A stretch of DNA of 64,000 bases from Bacteroidales bacterium (GCA_028282785.1 JANQHE010000020.1:62001-126000); one strand, 5' to 3'; numbered from the stretch's first letter, positions 7,882-18,708 are shown. Translations and numbers: made by a program. Notes: a model not told the origin generated them from the sequence alone.

Positions 7882-10800
7882 TTGAAATGTTTAACTCTAA
7901 AATACAAATTTATGAATTTTAATGAAACTCTGGGTTTCTCCTGGAAGAAACTTAAAAAACTTCTGGTGATTATGAAATTCACGATCATTTTAATAGTGAT
8001 GTTTACTATTCAGTTAAAGGCAAGTGTGTATTCCCAAAATACACGTTTGGATCTTAATATGAAGAACCAAACGTTGATGGATGTTTTAAAGGAAATCAGG
8101 AACAACAGTGAGTTTACTTTTGTTTATGACCTTGAAGATTTGGAAGGTATTAAAAACATTGATGTACATTACAAGAATGCTACTGTCGAAGAAATACTGG
8201 ATGATTGTTTGAAGAATACCGACCTTACTTACCAGGTAATAGATAATGTGGTCGTATTAAAACAAGCACTGCCACAACCACAGCCAAACCTTATTCAACA
8301 ATTTGACACTGTAAATATCAGGGGAATAGTTTTTGATGAGTATGGAAATCCTTTACCGGGTGTTTCGGTTTACTTTGAAGAAACTCCTGAAATTGGTACT
8401 GCAACAGATATAGATGGTAAATATCAAATTACCAAAGTTCTCGAGAGACAAGAAACATTGGTTTTCTCATTTTTAGGATTTGAAGCACAGGTAATTGAAA
8501 TTTCAGGTAAAAATTTAATCAATATAACTTTAAAAGAAGCAACAGTGGGCCTAGAAGGAGTTATTATTACCGGTATTTTTACACGCAGAAAAGAAAGTTT
8601 TACCGGTACAGCTACCATTGTTAAAAGCGAAGAATTGAAGGCTATGGGAACTCAAAGTTTACTTAAAAACTTGAGTTTATTTGATCCTTCTTTGAATATA
8701 AGGGAAAATAATATCGCAGGCTCGGACCCTAATGTATTACCTGAAATTCGTTTACGTGGCGAAGCTGTATTTTCTGCACCCGAACTTGAAAGCATCGAAA
8801 GGTCAAATCTCGTCGGAGACCCTAACCTCCCCGTATTTATTCTTGATGATTTTGAAACGACCATTGAAAAAGTAGTAGACCTGGATATGAACAGGGTCGA
8901 ATCAGTTACGATTTTAAAAGATGCCGCTGCAACGGCTATTTATGGTTCAAGAGCCGCAAATGGCGTAATCGTAATAAAAACCATACAGCCTGAAGCAGGC
9001 AGATTACAAGTTAGTTATGGCTTGAGTACAGATTTTAACTTTCCCGATCTTTCTTCCTATGATTTATTGGAAGGCCATGAGCTTTTTGAACTTCAAAAGG
9101 ACTTGGGATTACTTTCATATGTTGATCCTGATGAAAGATTTAATACCGTACAAATTGAGAAATATCTTGCGGAAGGTACTAATACAGATTGGATGGCTCA
9201 ACCTGTAAGAAATACGGTTGGCCAGAAACATTCCTTAAACTTAATGGGTGGTGACAATAATATGCGTTATATGGTTGACCTTAACTATTCAGATATGCCT
9301 GGTGTAATGAAAGGCTCTTCAAGAAAAACCGGAGGGTTGGCAGTAACGTTATCGTACAATTTGAATGATAAACTTGTATTCAGAAACAGGTTATCTGTTG
9401 ATAAGAATAATCAAACAGCTTCTCCGTATGGTTCTTTTGACCAGTATGTAAGAATGCCTACCTATTTTCCTATTCATGACAAAAATGGATATTTAATCAG
9501 GCAATATACGTATTATGATCCTATTAATTATCAATATGACAATTTTGATGTTGACTATAACCCAATGTATGAGGCAAGTGTTGGGAATTTAGACGAATCC
9601 AAATATGTAGATATCAATAATAATTTTGCTTTGGATTGGTATATTAAACCTTTTTTAAGATTCAAAGCTAATATTTCTTATACGCAGAATATACAGGATG
9701 ATGTAAAGTTCCAGTCACCGGAGTCATCTCTTTATGCAAATACAGAAGACCCTGAAAGTAAGGGGTTATATGGAAATACTACTACAACAACCGAAAAATA
9801 TTATGGAAATGCTGTACTTACTTTCATTAAGGAATTCTCCGGGCATTTCATCAATGCTTCCTTAGGACTCAATCTTTCCGAATCTCAAATACAAACAATC
9901 GGCTTTCAGGCACAAGGTTTTGCAGCCAAAAAATTAGCAGACCCATCGTATGCATATGGTTATAAAGAAGATGGAGTACCAGTTTCAATTGAAGGTACAA
10001 CCCGCTTAGTAGGCGTTTTGGGTGGTGTCAATTATTCGTTTAAAAACCGTTACTTAATGGATCTGACCTACAGGTCGGACGGGTCTTCTCAATTTGGTGG
10101 CAACGATAAAACAGCAGGCTTCTTTAGTGCCGGTTTAGGTTGGAACATTCATAAAGAAAATTTTCTTGAAAACAGTAAAATTATTTCCCAATTAAAAATT
10201 AAAGGGTCTTATGGAGAGACAGGTTCTGTAAACTTCTCTGCATACCAGGCCAAAGACATACTTCAGTATTATACTGATGTAAGATATACCGGAGGCTTAG
10301 GAACTTATCTGGTAGGTTTAGGTAATGATAACCTTAAATGGCAAACAACAGAAAATATAGACTTAGGTTTAGAACTTGCTCTATTTAAAGATAAGCTTAG
10401 TATGACTTTTAATCATTACAGGAAGACAACCAAGGATATGGTAACTTCAATTACCACACCTCCTTCTCTAGGGTTTGATTCATATACGGAGAATTTGGGT
10501 AAAATGGAAAACTATGGATTTGAAATTACACTCCACACAAGCCTTATCCAAAAAGAAAATATAAGATGGAATGTATATGCAACTGGATCTCAGAATAAAT
10601 CCAAGATTCTTTCAATTGGTAATTCATTAAAGGCTTATAATGAAGTCAGTGATAAAAAGGGTTTCTTTGTAAGGTTTGTTGAGGGAGAATCCAATACAGC
10701 TATTTACGCTGTACGCTCATTGGGGATCGATCCGATGACCGGTGAAGAAATGTTCCTTACTAAAGATGGGACACCAACTTTTGAGTATAATGTAAAAGAC

Positions 10801-11283
10801 AAAGTAATTGTGGGTGATACGGAACCAACCCTAAGAGGAACCTTTGGTACCAGTGTTTCCTATAAAGATTTTGATTTAGGTATAACATTCGGATATGAAT
10901 TCGGTGGCCAGCTTTATAATTCCACTGTGTTAGAAAGGGTAGAGAATTCCGATAAACACTATAATGTAGATAGAAGAGTGCTTGAAGAAACCTGGAAAGA
11001 ACCAGGAGATGTAGTGATGTATAAAACAAATGTTGAATATGGAAAGCATGTCACTACCAAAATGAGTTCCCGGTTTATCCAGGATAATAATTTTGTTGAC
11101 TTAAGTGCTGTAAATATCAATTACAATGTACCCGGTGAGATTTGCCACAGATTATACATGGAATCCTTTAGGCTGTCTTTAAATATGAATGCTATAGCTT
11201 ACTGGTCAACAATTAAAAGAGAACGGGGGTTCAGTTATCCTTATGCCCGTGTATTTTCACTAAGTATAAATGCGAATTTTTAA
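7882..11283 (+). CDS. SusC-family TonB-dependent outer-membrane receptor with STN domain
   Basis: 1133-residue receptor. After a signal segment (about 30-52) comes an STN domain (about 55-127) that signals to the FecR protein. It is followed by a carboxypeptidase-regulatory-like domain (about 147-235, GIVFDEYGNPLPGVSV), the plug with the SusC-type stretch ILKDAAATAIYGSRAANGV (about 345-365) and the 22-strand barrel ending in an aromatic residue. An ATG at 7912 (MNFNETLG) is an equally plausible start. It forms a transporter with the SusD-like lipoprotein 10 bases downstream. Substrate unknown; no glycoside hydrolase is nearby, so it is unlikely to be a polysaccharide locus. Confidence 0.92.
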   Translation: MKCLTLKYKFMNFNETLGFSWKKLKKLLVIMKFTIILIVMFTIQLKASVYSQNTRLDLNMKNQTLMDVLKEIRNNSEFTFVYDLEDLEGIKNIDVHYKNATVEEILDDCLKNTDLTYQVIDNVVVLKQALPQPQPNLIQQFDTVNIRGIVFDEYGNPLPGVSVYFEETPEIGTATDIDGKYQITKVLERQETLVFSFLGFEAQVIEISGKNLINITLKEATVGLEGVIITGIFTRRKESFTGTATIVKSEELKAMGTQSLLKNLSLFDPSLNIRENNIAGSDPNVLPEIRLRGEAVFSAPELESIERSNLVGDPNLPVFILDDFETTIEKVVDLDMNRVESVTILKDAAATAIYGSRAANGVIVIKTIQPEAGRLQVSYGLSTDFNFPDLSSYDLLEGHELFELQKDLGLLSYVDPDERFNTVQIEKYLAEGTNTDWMAQPVRNTVGQKHSLNLMGGDNNMRYMVDLNYSDMPGVMKGSSRKTGGLAVTLSYNLNDKLVFRNRLSVDKNNQTASPYGSFDQYVRMPTYFPIHDKNGYLIRQYTYYDPINYQYDNFDVDYNPMYEASVGNLDESKYVDINNNFALDWYIKPFLRFKANISYTQNIQDDVKFQSPESSLYANTEDPESKGLYGNTTTTTEKYYGNAVLTFIKEFSGHFINASLGLNLSESQIQTIGFQAQGFAAKKLADPSYAYGYKEDGVPVSIEGTTRLVGVLGGVNYSFKNRYLMDLTYRSDGSSQFGGNDKTAGFFSAGLGWNIHKENFLENSKIISQLKIKGSYGETGSVNFSAYQAKDILQYYTDVRYTGGLGTYLVGLGNDNLKWQTTENIDLGLELALFKDKLSMTFNHYRKTTKDMVTSITTPPSLGFDSYTENLGKMENYGFEITLHTSLIQKENIRWNVYATGSQNKSKILSIGNSLKAYNEVSDKKGFFVRFVEGESNTAIYAVRSLGIDPMTGEEMFLTKDGTPTFEYNVKDKVIVGDTEPTLRGTFGTSVSYKDFDLGITFGYEFGGQLYNSTVLERVENSDKHYNVDRRVLEETWKEPGDVVMYKTNVEYGKHVTTKMSSRFIQDNNFVDLSAVNINYNVPGEICHRLYMESFRLSLNMNAIAYWSTIKRERGFSYPYARVFSLSINANF

Positions 11284-11292
11284 AAATATTAT

Positions 11293-12729
11293 ATGATGAA
11301 AAATCCAACTTTTTTATTATTGATAACAATATGCCTGTCATTTATTGCTTGTGATGACTGGCTGGATGTACAACCTAAATCAGATATAGATTTAAGTGAG
11401 CAGATAAGCTCAGCTGAAGGTTTTAAAGAAATGTTGAATGGGGTTTACCTGAATATGGCAGGAGAAAACCTATATGGCCATCATTTAATGTATGGTACGA
11501 TTGCAGATGCAGCACAAAATCATTATAGTGCCGGACGTCCATTCATAAAATTTAATTATGAAAACTTAAAAGCAAAAGAACAGATTGCAGCAATTTGGAA
11601 AGGTTTATACAATGTCATTGCAAATGCCAATACAATCCTGGATAATATTGATGCAAAAAAGGACCTTTTTAATACGCATGATTTTAATATGCTAAAGGGA
11701 GAAGCATTAGCCATAAGGGCATTCTCACATTTTGATGCATTGAGGTTATTTGGAGATGTTTATGAAGGGAGTACAAATCCGGATGTTCAAATTCCGTATG
11801 TAAATACTTTTGAAAGGAAAGTTTTTCCACGTCTTCCTTCCAACGAAGTGTATGCTAAAATTCTGGATGATTTGAATATGGCAGAAGAATTACTAAAACT
11901 TTCTGACCCCGTTTATTCAGGAGACTATGATGGCAGCTTATTTGACATTAACAAGAGAAAGTACCGGTTCCATTATTATGCTGTTTTGGCATTAAAAGCA
12001 AGAGTGTATATAACCATGGCTGATTATACTAATGCACTGGATTATGCAACCAGGGTTGTAAATGAATTTGAATGGGATTGGGTAAACGATGAAGGTATAC
12101 AGGATCAGGTTATTGATAAAGATGTATTATTTTTTGACGAAGTTATTACAGCGTTAAATGTTCAAAAATTAGATGATTACTATGATTTTTATTTTGGAGA
12201 AGATTTCTCCTATTCTTATCTCGCTGCCAGTTCTGAAACGAATTTTGCAGCAGGTGTATTTGAGATAACCGGGCCAGGTATTAATGACAAGAGGTTCCTG
12301 GCTTTATTTCGTAAAACTAAAAAGAATCAACTTGCAATTTCTACAAAGTACAATCAGAATTGGATCTTTCGACGACAGTACAGGTCTGTTCCCCTGATAA
12401 GAATTACCGAAATGAAGCTAATTATGGCAGAAGCTAATTTTTTTACGAATAACAAACCTCAGGCAATCACAATTCTGAATGAATTGAAAGGAATAAGGGA
12501 TGTACTTTTGGAAGATTTATCCGACGACCAGGTTTTTCTAAATAGCCTTATAAAGGAGTTCCGTAAAGAAACCTACCTGGAAGGCCAGGTTTTCTATCTG
12601 TATAAAAGAATGCGACTAACTACGATCCCTACTATGGATGATACTAATACTACGAAGGACGTTGAAGCAGAAGATTTTATTTTCCCTTTACCTGATAATG
12701 AACTCGAGTTTAACAACAATCAAAATTAA
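11293..12729 (+). CDS. SusD/RagB-family substrate-binding lipoprotein
   Basis: 478 residues with a lipoprotein signal ending at C20 (SFIAC). The N-terminal SusD-like pattern DWLDVQPKSDIDLSEQISSAEGFKEML is recognisable in short pieces, and the tetratricopeptide-like helices and C-terminal RagB region fit the family. It lies 10 bases after susC, so both are co-transcribed and form the outer-membrane lid and pore. Confidence 0.92.
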   Translation: MMKNPTFLLLITICLSFIACDDWLDVQPKSDIDLSEQISSAEGFKEMLNGVYLNMAGENLYGHHLMYGTIADAAQNHYSAGRPFIKFNYENLKAKEQIAAIWKGLYNVIANANTILDNIDAKKDLFNTHDFNMLKGEALAIRAFSHFDALRLFGDVYEGSTNPDVQIPYVNTFERKVFPRLPSNEVYAKILDDLNMAEELLKLSDPVYSGDYDGSLFDINKRKYRFHYYAVLALKARVYITMADYTNALDYATRVVNEFEWDWVNDEGIQDQVIDKDVLFFDEVITALNVQKLDDYYDFYFGEDFSYSYLAASSETNFAAGVFEITGPGINDKRFLALFRKTKKNQLAISTKYNQNWIFRRQYRSVPLIRITEMKLIMAEANFFTNNKPQAITILNELKGIRDVLLEDLSDDQVFLNSLIKEFRKETYLEGQVFYLYKRMRLTTIPTMDDTNTTKDVEAEDFIFPLPDNELEFNNNQN

Positions 12730-12733
12730 AAAA

Positions 12734-13492
12734 ATGAATACAAAGAATAAATTTATAATAGCAATACTTCTTTTCTGCTTTGTATCGTGTGCAGAAGAAG
12801 AGTTAATTACCTATGGAGATGTTAATTATATCTATTTTGAAAAAGAAGCAAAAGATGATGAAACATATCCATCCACTACTTTTTCTTTCGTATTTGAAAA
12901 TGATACGGTAACTCAGAAAAATTATAAAGTTCCTGTAAAAGTTTCAGGGAAAATGCCTGGCCAGGACAGGATTTTCAAACTATGCATTGTTGATACACTT
13001 ACTACTGCCACGGAAAGTACTCACTTTATCATTGATGAGGCAAGCCAGGTGATTCCCAGAGACTCTACCGGAGGAAATGCAATAATTAAACTGTTAAAAA
13101 CTGCAGACATGAAAGATACCGTTTATCAGATAGGTGTTAAAATTGTTGATAATGAAACTTTTATAGCCAAAATTAATACGGTCATCATTATAAAAGTTAC
13201 TAGTTATTTTGCAAAACCCGATTGGTGGTACGATAGCCCATGGCTTCCTCATATAGGCCCTTTTACAGAGGTTAAAGCTGGATTATTTTTACAATTCATG
13301 GGGGTAACTGATGGTTCTGACCCATGGGATAATGACACTTACACGAATTACAGCGATGTGATAGGCGCATACCCCAAACGAGCGGAAAGAGAAGCTTCTG
13401 TTATCGCTTTTAGAGCCTGGCTGGAAACTTCTGAAGGAGCACCCTATTATGATGAGAATGATGAATTGGTTTTGAATACGTTCAATTATTAA
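12734..13492 (+). CDS. DUF4843-type lipoprotein
   Basis: 252 residues from the ATG at 12734. A longer open frame begins at 12638 but overlaps susD and would bury the lipoprotein signal, which here ends at C19 (FVSC). The body is beta-rich, with TYPSTTFSFVFEN and VPVKVSGKMPGQDRIF resembling the DUF4843 family, which usually follows SusD and precedes a PKD-like lipoprotein as it does here. It is probably a surface-exposed accessory of the SusCD transporter; its biochemical role is unknown. Confidence 0.75.
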   Translation: MNTKNKFIIAILLFCFVSCAEEELITYGDVNYIYFEKEAKDDETYPSTTFSFVFENDTVTQKNYKVPVKVSGKMPGQDRIFKLCIVDTLTTATESTHFIIDEASQVIPRDSTGGNAIIKLLKTADMKDTVYQIGVKIVDNETFIAKINTVIIIKVTSYFAKPDWWYDSPWLPHIGPFTEVKAGLFLQFMGVTDGSDPWDNDTYTNYSDVIGAYPKRAEREASVIAFRAWLETSEGAPYYDENDELVLNTFNY

Positions 13493-13501
13493 ATTCAATA
13501 A

Positions 13502-14935
13502 ATGATGAAAAATTTACAGCAATTATTATACGGCTTGGTAGTAGTAATTTTACTTGTTTCCTGCCAGAAAGACGAAGGAAACTATGATTATATTGAATTG
13601 CCTGAGGTGGACTTTTCTAAAATGCCCGATGATATTAATGCAATCCTTGGAGCCAATCTCATTGTCAAGGGAGATATAGTTACCACAATTCCCGAATCAG
13701 ACCTTGAATATGCCTGGTATTTTATAGAACATCATGGGAGTTCTGTCTATGTTGTTGATACTTTTAGTGTGGAGAAAGATTTGAATGTTGTACTTCCTTT
13801 GCCTGCAGGCAATGACTACGTAATGTATTATACTGTGCATGATATAAAAAACAATGCCCGTTATGATAAAATAATGAAAGTCGATGTAACTACACCCTTT
13901 ACTACAGGATGGGCAATACTGAAAGAGAAAAATGGAATGGCAGAACTTGACTTTATTTCCGAAACCATTGAAGGCCATTATAAAGATGTCTTAACTAATA
14001 TCTCGGAGGTAAGCTTAAACGGAAAACCATTACAATTAGATATGTTTGACTGGGATATTAATAGCTTTGCTATTGTATTAACTGATGAAGGCGGAGCTTT
14101 TTTCGAAGCATCATCTTGGAAAAAGATATTTGATGTGCTTGACCGTTTTAGAACAATCGATCATTTGGAGACACCATTCACTGGTGGTTTTTTGAATAAT
14201 CATGGATTCAATTCAAAGCCATTATTTTTCGCCGGAGGTAAAATTTATGCAAAAGGCGGTTATGGCCCTGATGAGTCCTGGTGGGAAGTTCCGGTTGTAG
14301 CAGATTATTCGGTAAGCAATTGTGTGTCAAGAACAGAAAATTATATCATTTTGTTTGACGAAAAAAACAGGAGGTATATTTCCATGGATATTTGGTTTGG
14401 TGGCATCGATGAGATCTTTGATATACCAGTAAATGATCCTGTCACCGCAGCATTTGACCCTGGTAATTTAGAAAAGGATTGTATATGGATGGAAACTGTT
14501 GCTGCAAATAATGGATGGGTAGGTGCTGACCATCCTACTATAGCAATATTAAAAGACGATGCCGGGGTTTATTATTTACAGAAATTCAGGCAAGGTTGGT
14601 TTGATGGATTTACCGCCGAATTCGAGATGGCATTGCCTGCAGGTAGCATCGACGATAATTCCAGGTTTGTGAATAACCCGTCTACTTTTACTTATTTAAC
14701 ACAAGGAAACAAAATTCATCGTTTTAACCGACAGACAGATGGAGTCCAATTGGATTATTTAAGCATGGAAGCAGATATTCAAGAAATAGGCATCGATTAT
14801 GATGGTAATGTATTAGCTATTGTAATTGATAATGGTAGTGGTTCGACATTAATTATGCTTGATCTGTTAAATGAAGGAACCGAATTAGCAAGATATAATA
14901 TTGATGCTAAAGTTGTTGACCTGAAGTATATATAA
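13502..14935 (+). CDS. PKD-like family lipoprotein
   Basis: 477 residues with a lipoprotein signal ending at C21 (LLVSC) and the start CQKDEGNYDY typical of the PKD-like lipoproteins that pair with DUF4843 genes. An N-terminal Ig-like segment (about 35-135) is followed by a propeller-like region with repeated short strands. It is the last gene of the susC-susD-DUF4843-PKD set, 9 bases after the previous stop. It is likely an outer-leaflet binding protein. The ligand is not evident. Confidence 0.75.
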   Translation: MMKNLQQLLYGLVVVILLVSCQKDEGNYDYIELPEVDFSKMPDDINAILGANLIVKGDIVTTIPESDLEYAWYFIEHHGSSVYVVDTFSVEKDLNVVLPLPAGNDYVMYYTVHDIKNNARYDKIMKVDVTTPFTTGWAILKEKNGMAELDFISETIEGHYKDVLTNISEVSLNGKPLQLDMFDWDINSFAIVLTDEGGAFFEASSWKKIFDVLDRFRTIDHLETPFTGGFLNNHGFNSKPLFFAGGKIYAKGGYGPDESWWEVPVVADYSVSNCVSRTENYIILFDEKNRRYISMDIWFGGIDEIFDIPVNDPVTAAFDPGNLEKDCIWMETVAANNGWVGADHPTIAILKDDAGVYYLQKFRQGWFDGFTAEFEMALPAGSIDDNSRFVNNPSTFTYLTQGNKIHRFNRQTDGVQLDYLSMEADIQEIGIDYDGNVLAIVIDNGSGSTLIMLDLLNEGTELARYNIDAKVVDLKYI

Positions 14936-15298
14936 AAGAGATTATTAATACTCATTTGTTTTTTGTACTAATGAATAAAATGAGAAAAGAACCGTATAGG
15001 TACTTAGCCTACAGGGATTAACTGTACTTCTCGGCAGGTATTCATTATTTTTTTGGAATTTAAATGCTGATAGTAGGCAGATGAAAGGCCTCATTAAAAC
15101 AGGCTTCTTCAAACCTAACCGGAAAATAATGTTACTAAAAAATAAGATTAACACTTATTATTTAAAAAGAGACATATAAGACTCAAAAATGAGGCTATTA
15201 GAAATTCTTGATGTAAGGAGAATGATCAGTCAACTTGGCAATAAGATGTAAAATGATAAACATAATACAAAACTTTCAATTCTAAAAAGATAATAGTT
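14936..15298. other. 363-base gap without a recognisable feature
   Basis: Only short frames with stops are present on both strands. No clear TAnnTTTG promoter, intrinsic terminator or dispersed repeat could be recognised. Divergence of the last lipoprotein gene from the ABC genes suggests that the promoter of the ABC pair lies here. Confidence 0.4.
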
Positions 15299-16219
15299 AT
15301 GAATGATTTTTTAATTAAGGTAGAAAACCTGTCACATCGATATAGCATTCAATGGGCTATAAAAGATGTAAGTTTTGATATTCCTGAAAAAGGGATATAT
15401 GGTTTGCTGGGATCAAATGGTGCCGGCAAATCAACAACAATGAACATTATGAGTGGTGTTTTAAAGCAAACCCAGGGTAATGTGTATGTAAGTGGCATAA
15501 ATATCTCAAAAGACCCGATTGAGGCGAAAAAACAAATTGGCTTTTTACCTCAAAAACCACCCTTGTATAATGATATGACCGTTGAAGAGTATTTAATTAA
15601 TTGTGCGCATTTACGCATGATTAAAGAAGGAGAAGTAAAAAAAGCTGTTGAAGAAGTAATGGAAAAATGTTCCATTACCCATTTCAGAAAAAGACTGCTA
15701 CGCAATTTATCAGGAGGTTATCAACAACGTGTAGGTATTGCCCAGGCAATTATACATAAGCCGGCTTTTATCATTTTGGATGAGCCTACCAATGGATTGG
15801 ATCCGAACCAAATTGTAGAGATTCGAGGTTTAATAAAAGAGATTGCAGAAGACAGGGCTGTATTGTTGTCAACCCACATACTTACCGAAGTGCATGCTAT
15901 TTGCAATTATATTTTTATGATAGAAAATGGCAAACTGGTATTTTCCGGTAAAACAGAGGAGTTTGATAATTACCTGGCTCCTAATTCCATTTTTGCAAGG
16001 TTTTTAGAAATGCCTTCGGTAACTGACTTGATGAAGATAGATGGCATTGAAGATGTAGAAGAATTAGGGGGGGCTGATTATCGGTTGAAGTTTTCAAACC
16101 TGTCAGGTGCAACCGAGCGTATCGTAGAAGAGAGTGTAAAAAATGGCTGGCGTTTGGATGAAATCCGTGCAGAAAAGAATTCATTGAATGATGTATTCTC
16201 AGCTTTATCAAAAAATTAA
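15299..16219 (+). CDS. gldA: ABC transporter ATPase, GldA-like
   Basis: 306-residue ATP-binding subunit. The Walker A motif GSNGAGKST lies near residues 38-46, the signature LSGGYQQRVG near 138-147, the Walker B/D-loop segment FIILDEPTNGLD near 156-167 and the H-loop STHIL near 190. The C-terminal extension matches the GldA / DrrA-type group. It pairs with the fused GldFG permease that starts 14 bases downstream. GldA was named for gliding motility in Flavobacterium, but this ABC family is also widespread in non-gliding Bacteroidota, and no other gld genes are visible here. Gliding is therefore not implied. Confidence 0.8.
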   Translation: MNDFLIKVENLSHRYSIQWAIKDVSFDIPEKGIYGLLGSNGAGKSTTMNIMSGVLKQTQGNVYVSGINISKDPIEAKKQIGFLPQKPPLYNDMTVEEYLINCAHLRMIKEGEVKKAVEEVMEKCSITHFRKRLLRNLSGGYQQRVGIAQAIIHKPAFIILDEPTNGLDPNQIVEIRGLIKEIAEDRAVLLSTHILTEVHAICNYIFMIENGKLVFSGKTEEFDNYLAPNSIFARFLEMPSVTDLMKIDGIEDVEELGGADYRLKFSNLSGATERIVEESVKNGWRLDEIRAEKNSLNDVFSALSKN

Positions 16220-16233
16220 AAAAATCTTAGAAA

Positions 16234-18708
16234 ATGAAAATGACATTCAAAATAGCGAGAATGGAACTTCAGAAAATATTCTATTCTCCGATAGCATGGT
16301 TAGTATTAATCATCTTTGCAGTACAATCCGGTATAAACTTTATGGGAAAATTTGGATATTTGGTCGAAGGTAAAGAGTTAGGTAGTCTTCTTAGTAATGT
16401 TACCTTTAGGATATTTTCAGATAGGGGCTTTTTTGCTAGTGTTGCAAATAATATATATATGTATTTGCCTTTAATTACAATGGGCTTAATGAGTACAGAA
16501 TTTAGTTCAGGTGCCATCAAGTTATTGTATTCTTCTCCTGTTTCCAACCGGCAAATTGTTTTGGGTAAATTCCTTTCCATGATGGTATTCGGGTTGGCAA
16601 TGGTGCTGATCATGTTTTTCTGTGTTTTGTATGGTTTCTTTTCAATCAAGATGTATGATTTCCCATTGGTACTAACCGGTTTGTTAGGTATGTATTTGGT
16701 AATTTGTACTTATGCAGCCATAGGCTTGTTCATGTCTTCATTGACTTCTTACCAGGTTGTTGCAGCTATGGGAACCTTTGCAACCTTTTTTGTTTTGCGA
16801 ATGATTGGAGGTATGTGGCAAGACATAGAGTTTGTACGTGATATTACTTTTTGGTTATCATTGTCAGGCAGGGCTGGTACTTTTATTAATGGTTTAATAT
16901 GTACCGAAGATTTTCTATATTATATACTGGTATCAGGATTGTTTATTTCATTTACCATTTTTAAATTAAAGGGAATTCGGGAAAAAAGCCCTAAATATAT
17001 TTCATTCGCAAGATATGCCGGTGCTTTTGCTATAGTTGCAGTTTTGGGATACGTGAGTACTATCCCCTATCTAATGAAATACCATGATTCTACCAGGACT
17101 AAAATGAATACCCTGACACCCAACAGCCAGAAGGTAATTGAACAGATAAAAGGTGAAATAACCATTACTACTTATGCCAATGTTTTTGGAAATGCTCCTG
17201 GAAGTGTGCTTCCTAAATATCTAAATTATGACGAGGAACGTTATGATCAGTACATCAGGTTTAAACCGGATATCAAAATGGAGTATAAGTATTATTATGC
17301 TTTGCCTATACAAAAAAAGTTTCTGAATCAATACAAATCAACTTGGGGAAGTGGAACCAACGAAGAGGCTTTGAAAAAAATTAGTAAAGTATATGATGTC
17401 GACCCAAATATTTTCCAACCGGCTTCTGCTTATGCAAATGAAATAAACCTTAAATCTGAATTATACCGTCTGGTAAGAAAAATAGAAACGGAAGATGGCA
17501 AATCTGCTATCGTACGTACTTACGATGATGTAGAGGTATTCGCAACTGAAAGCCAGAAAACGGCAACTTTTACAAGGTTAATAAGGGAATTGCCTATGGT
17601 GGGTTTTGTAAGCGGGCACGATGAAAGAAGTGTCAATAATTCTGGAACTCTGGGTTATGAAGGATTTGCAAAAGATAAACCGTTCAGGTGGTCCTTGATT
17701 AATAATGGATTTGATTTTATGGTACTGGACCTTTCGGAACCTGTGGATCCGAGTGTGGATATTATGGTTATTGCTGAATCTAAATATTCATATACCGAAG
17801 CTGAGATGAAAAACCTGAATGCCTATATAGACAGGGGAGGAAACCTGCTTATAGCAGGTGACAGGAAACGCCAGCAAGTAATGAATCCATTGCTTGAAAG
17901 GTTTGGTGTTCAATTTATGGAAGGGCAGGTTGTTGAATATAACAAAGGTTATACCCAGGATTTGATAACAGCTGCAATAACTCCTGAAGCAGAGCATTTA
18001 GCTTATCAATTTGAACAAGTTATAAAAAGAAACGGCCTGATTTCGATGGAAGGAGTTGTAGGAATTGACTATGAAGAAGAAGGCAATGAGTTTAAATATA
18101 CACCGGTATTGATTTCAGATAAAATGGAAAACCTTCCCAAACTAAATAATCCGACTTTTATGAAACAACTGAAAAAGGCCCAGGAAGCTAAAAGGGAAGG
18201 GAAAATTATTACTGAGGATCAGCAGTTTCATTTGGATGTACTTGCAAAAGAAAAAGGAGAAACGGAAGATTTAGGTGATTCGGAGGAATATATTGCTTCC
18301 TGGAATGAACTACAAACAACGGATTTTATTGATGATTTAGCCACATTTAATCCTGAAGATGGTGAAATTGAAGGAGCCATTACCGTGGCATTGGCTTTGG
18401 AACGCAAAGTTGGAAATAAAGATCAGAAGATCATGATCCTGGGAGATGCGGATTGCATTAGTAACGGAGAAATAGGCAGATACAGAAAAGGGATTAATGC
18501 AAGAAACTTTAATATGGCACATGGTATATTTTTCTGGTTAACAGATAACGAGGCACCTATTGATGTGCGCCGTCCGGAGCCTCCTGATAACGATATATAT
18601 ACTAAAGAATCAGCTTTATCATTTCTTAATAATTTATATGAGATTATTATCCCTGCTCTATTGGGTTTAATCTACTTATTGATTTGGTTACGTCGCAGGG
18701 GCCGTTAA
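16234..18708 (+). CDS. Fused GldF-GldG type ABC permease / auxiliary protein
   Basis: 824 residues. The first about 275 residues form a six-span ABC-2 permease (GldF-like). A further span (FARYAGAFAIVAVLGYVSTI) leads into a large periplasmic GldG-like domain (ABC-type auxiliary, about 290-790). The protein ends in a single span near 798-818 and the basic tail RRRGR. In Flavobacterium, GldF and GldG are separate proteins. One continuous frame with no internal start or stop links them here. It should form an exporter with the preceding ATPase; the cargo is unknown. Confidence 0.85.
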   Translation: MKMTFKIARMELQKIFYSPIAWLVLIIFAVQSGINFMGKFGYLVEGKELGSLLSNVTFRIFSDRGFFASVANNIYMYLPLITMGLMSTEFSSGAIKLLYSSPVSNRQIVLGKFLSMMVFGLAMVLIMFFCVLYGFFSIKMYDFPLVLTGLLGMYLVICTYAAIGLFMSSLTSYQVVAAMGTFATFFVLRMIGGMWQDIEFVRDITFWLSLSGRAGTFINGLICTEDFLYYILVSGLFISFTIFKLKGIREKSPKYISFARYAGAFAIVAVLGYVSTIPYLMKYHDSTRTKMNTLTPNSQKVIEQIKGEITITTYANVFGNAPGSVLPKYLNYDEERYDQYIRFKPDIKMEYKYYYALPIQKKFLNQYKSTWGSGTNEEALKKISKVYDVDPNIFQPASAYANEINLKSELYRLVRKIETEDGKSAIVRTYDDVEVFATESQKTATFTRLIRELPMVGFVSGHDERSVNNSGTLGYEGFAKDKPFRWSLINNGFDFMVLDLSEPVDPSVDIMVIAESKYSYTEAEMKNLNAYIDRGGNLLIAGDRKRQQVMNPLLERFGVQFMEGQVVEYNKGYTQDLITAAITPEAEHLAYQFEQVIKRNGLISMEGVVGIDYEEEGNEFKYTPVLISDKMENLPKLNNPTFMKQLKKAQEAKREGKIITEDQQFHLDVLAKEKGETEDLGDSEEYIASWNELQTTDFIDDLATFNPEDGEIEGAITVALALERKVGNKDQKIMILGDADCISNGEIGRYRKGINARNFNMAHGIFFWLTDNEAPIDVRRPEPPDNDIYTKESALSFLNNLYEIIIPALLGLIYLLIWLRRRGR

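Noticed and set aside
12638-12733. N-terminal extension of the DUF4843 lipoprotein
   Set aside because: It overlaps susD in another frame and would place the lipoprotein signal 32 residues inside the protein.
15299-18708. Gliding motility locus
   Set aside because: Only GldA/F/G-type ABC genes are present; these also occur in non-gliding Bacteroidota.
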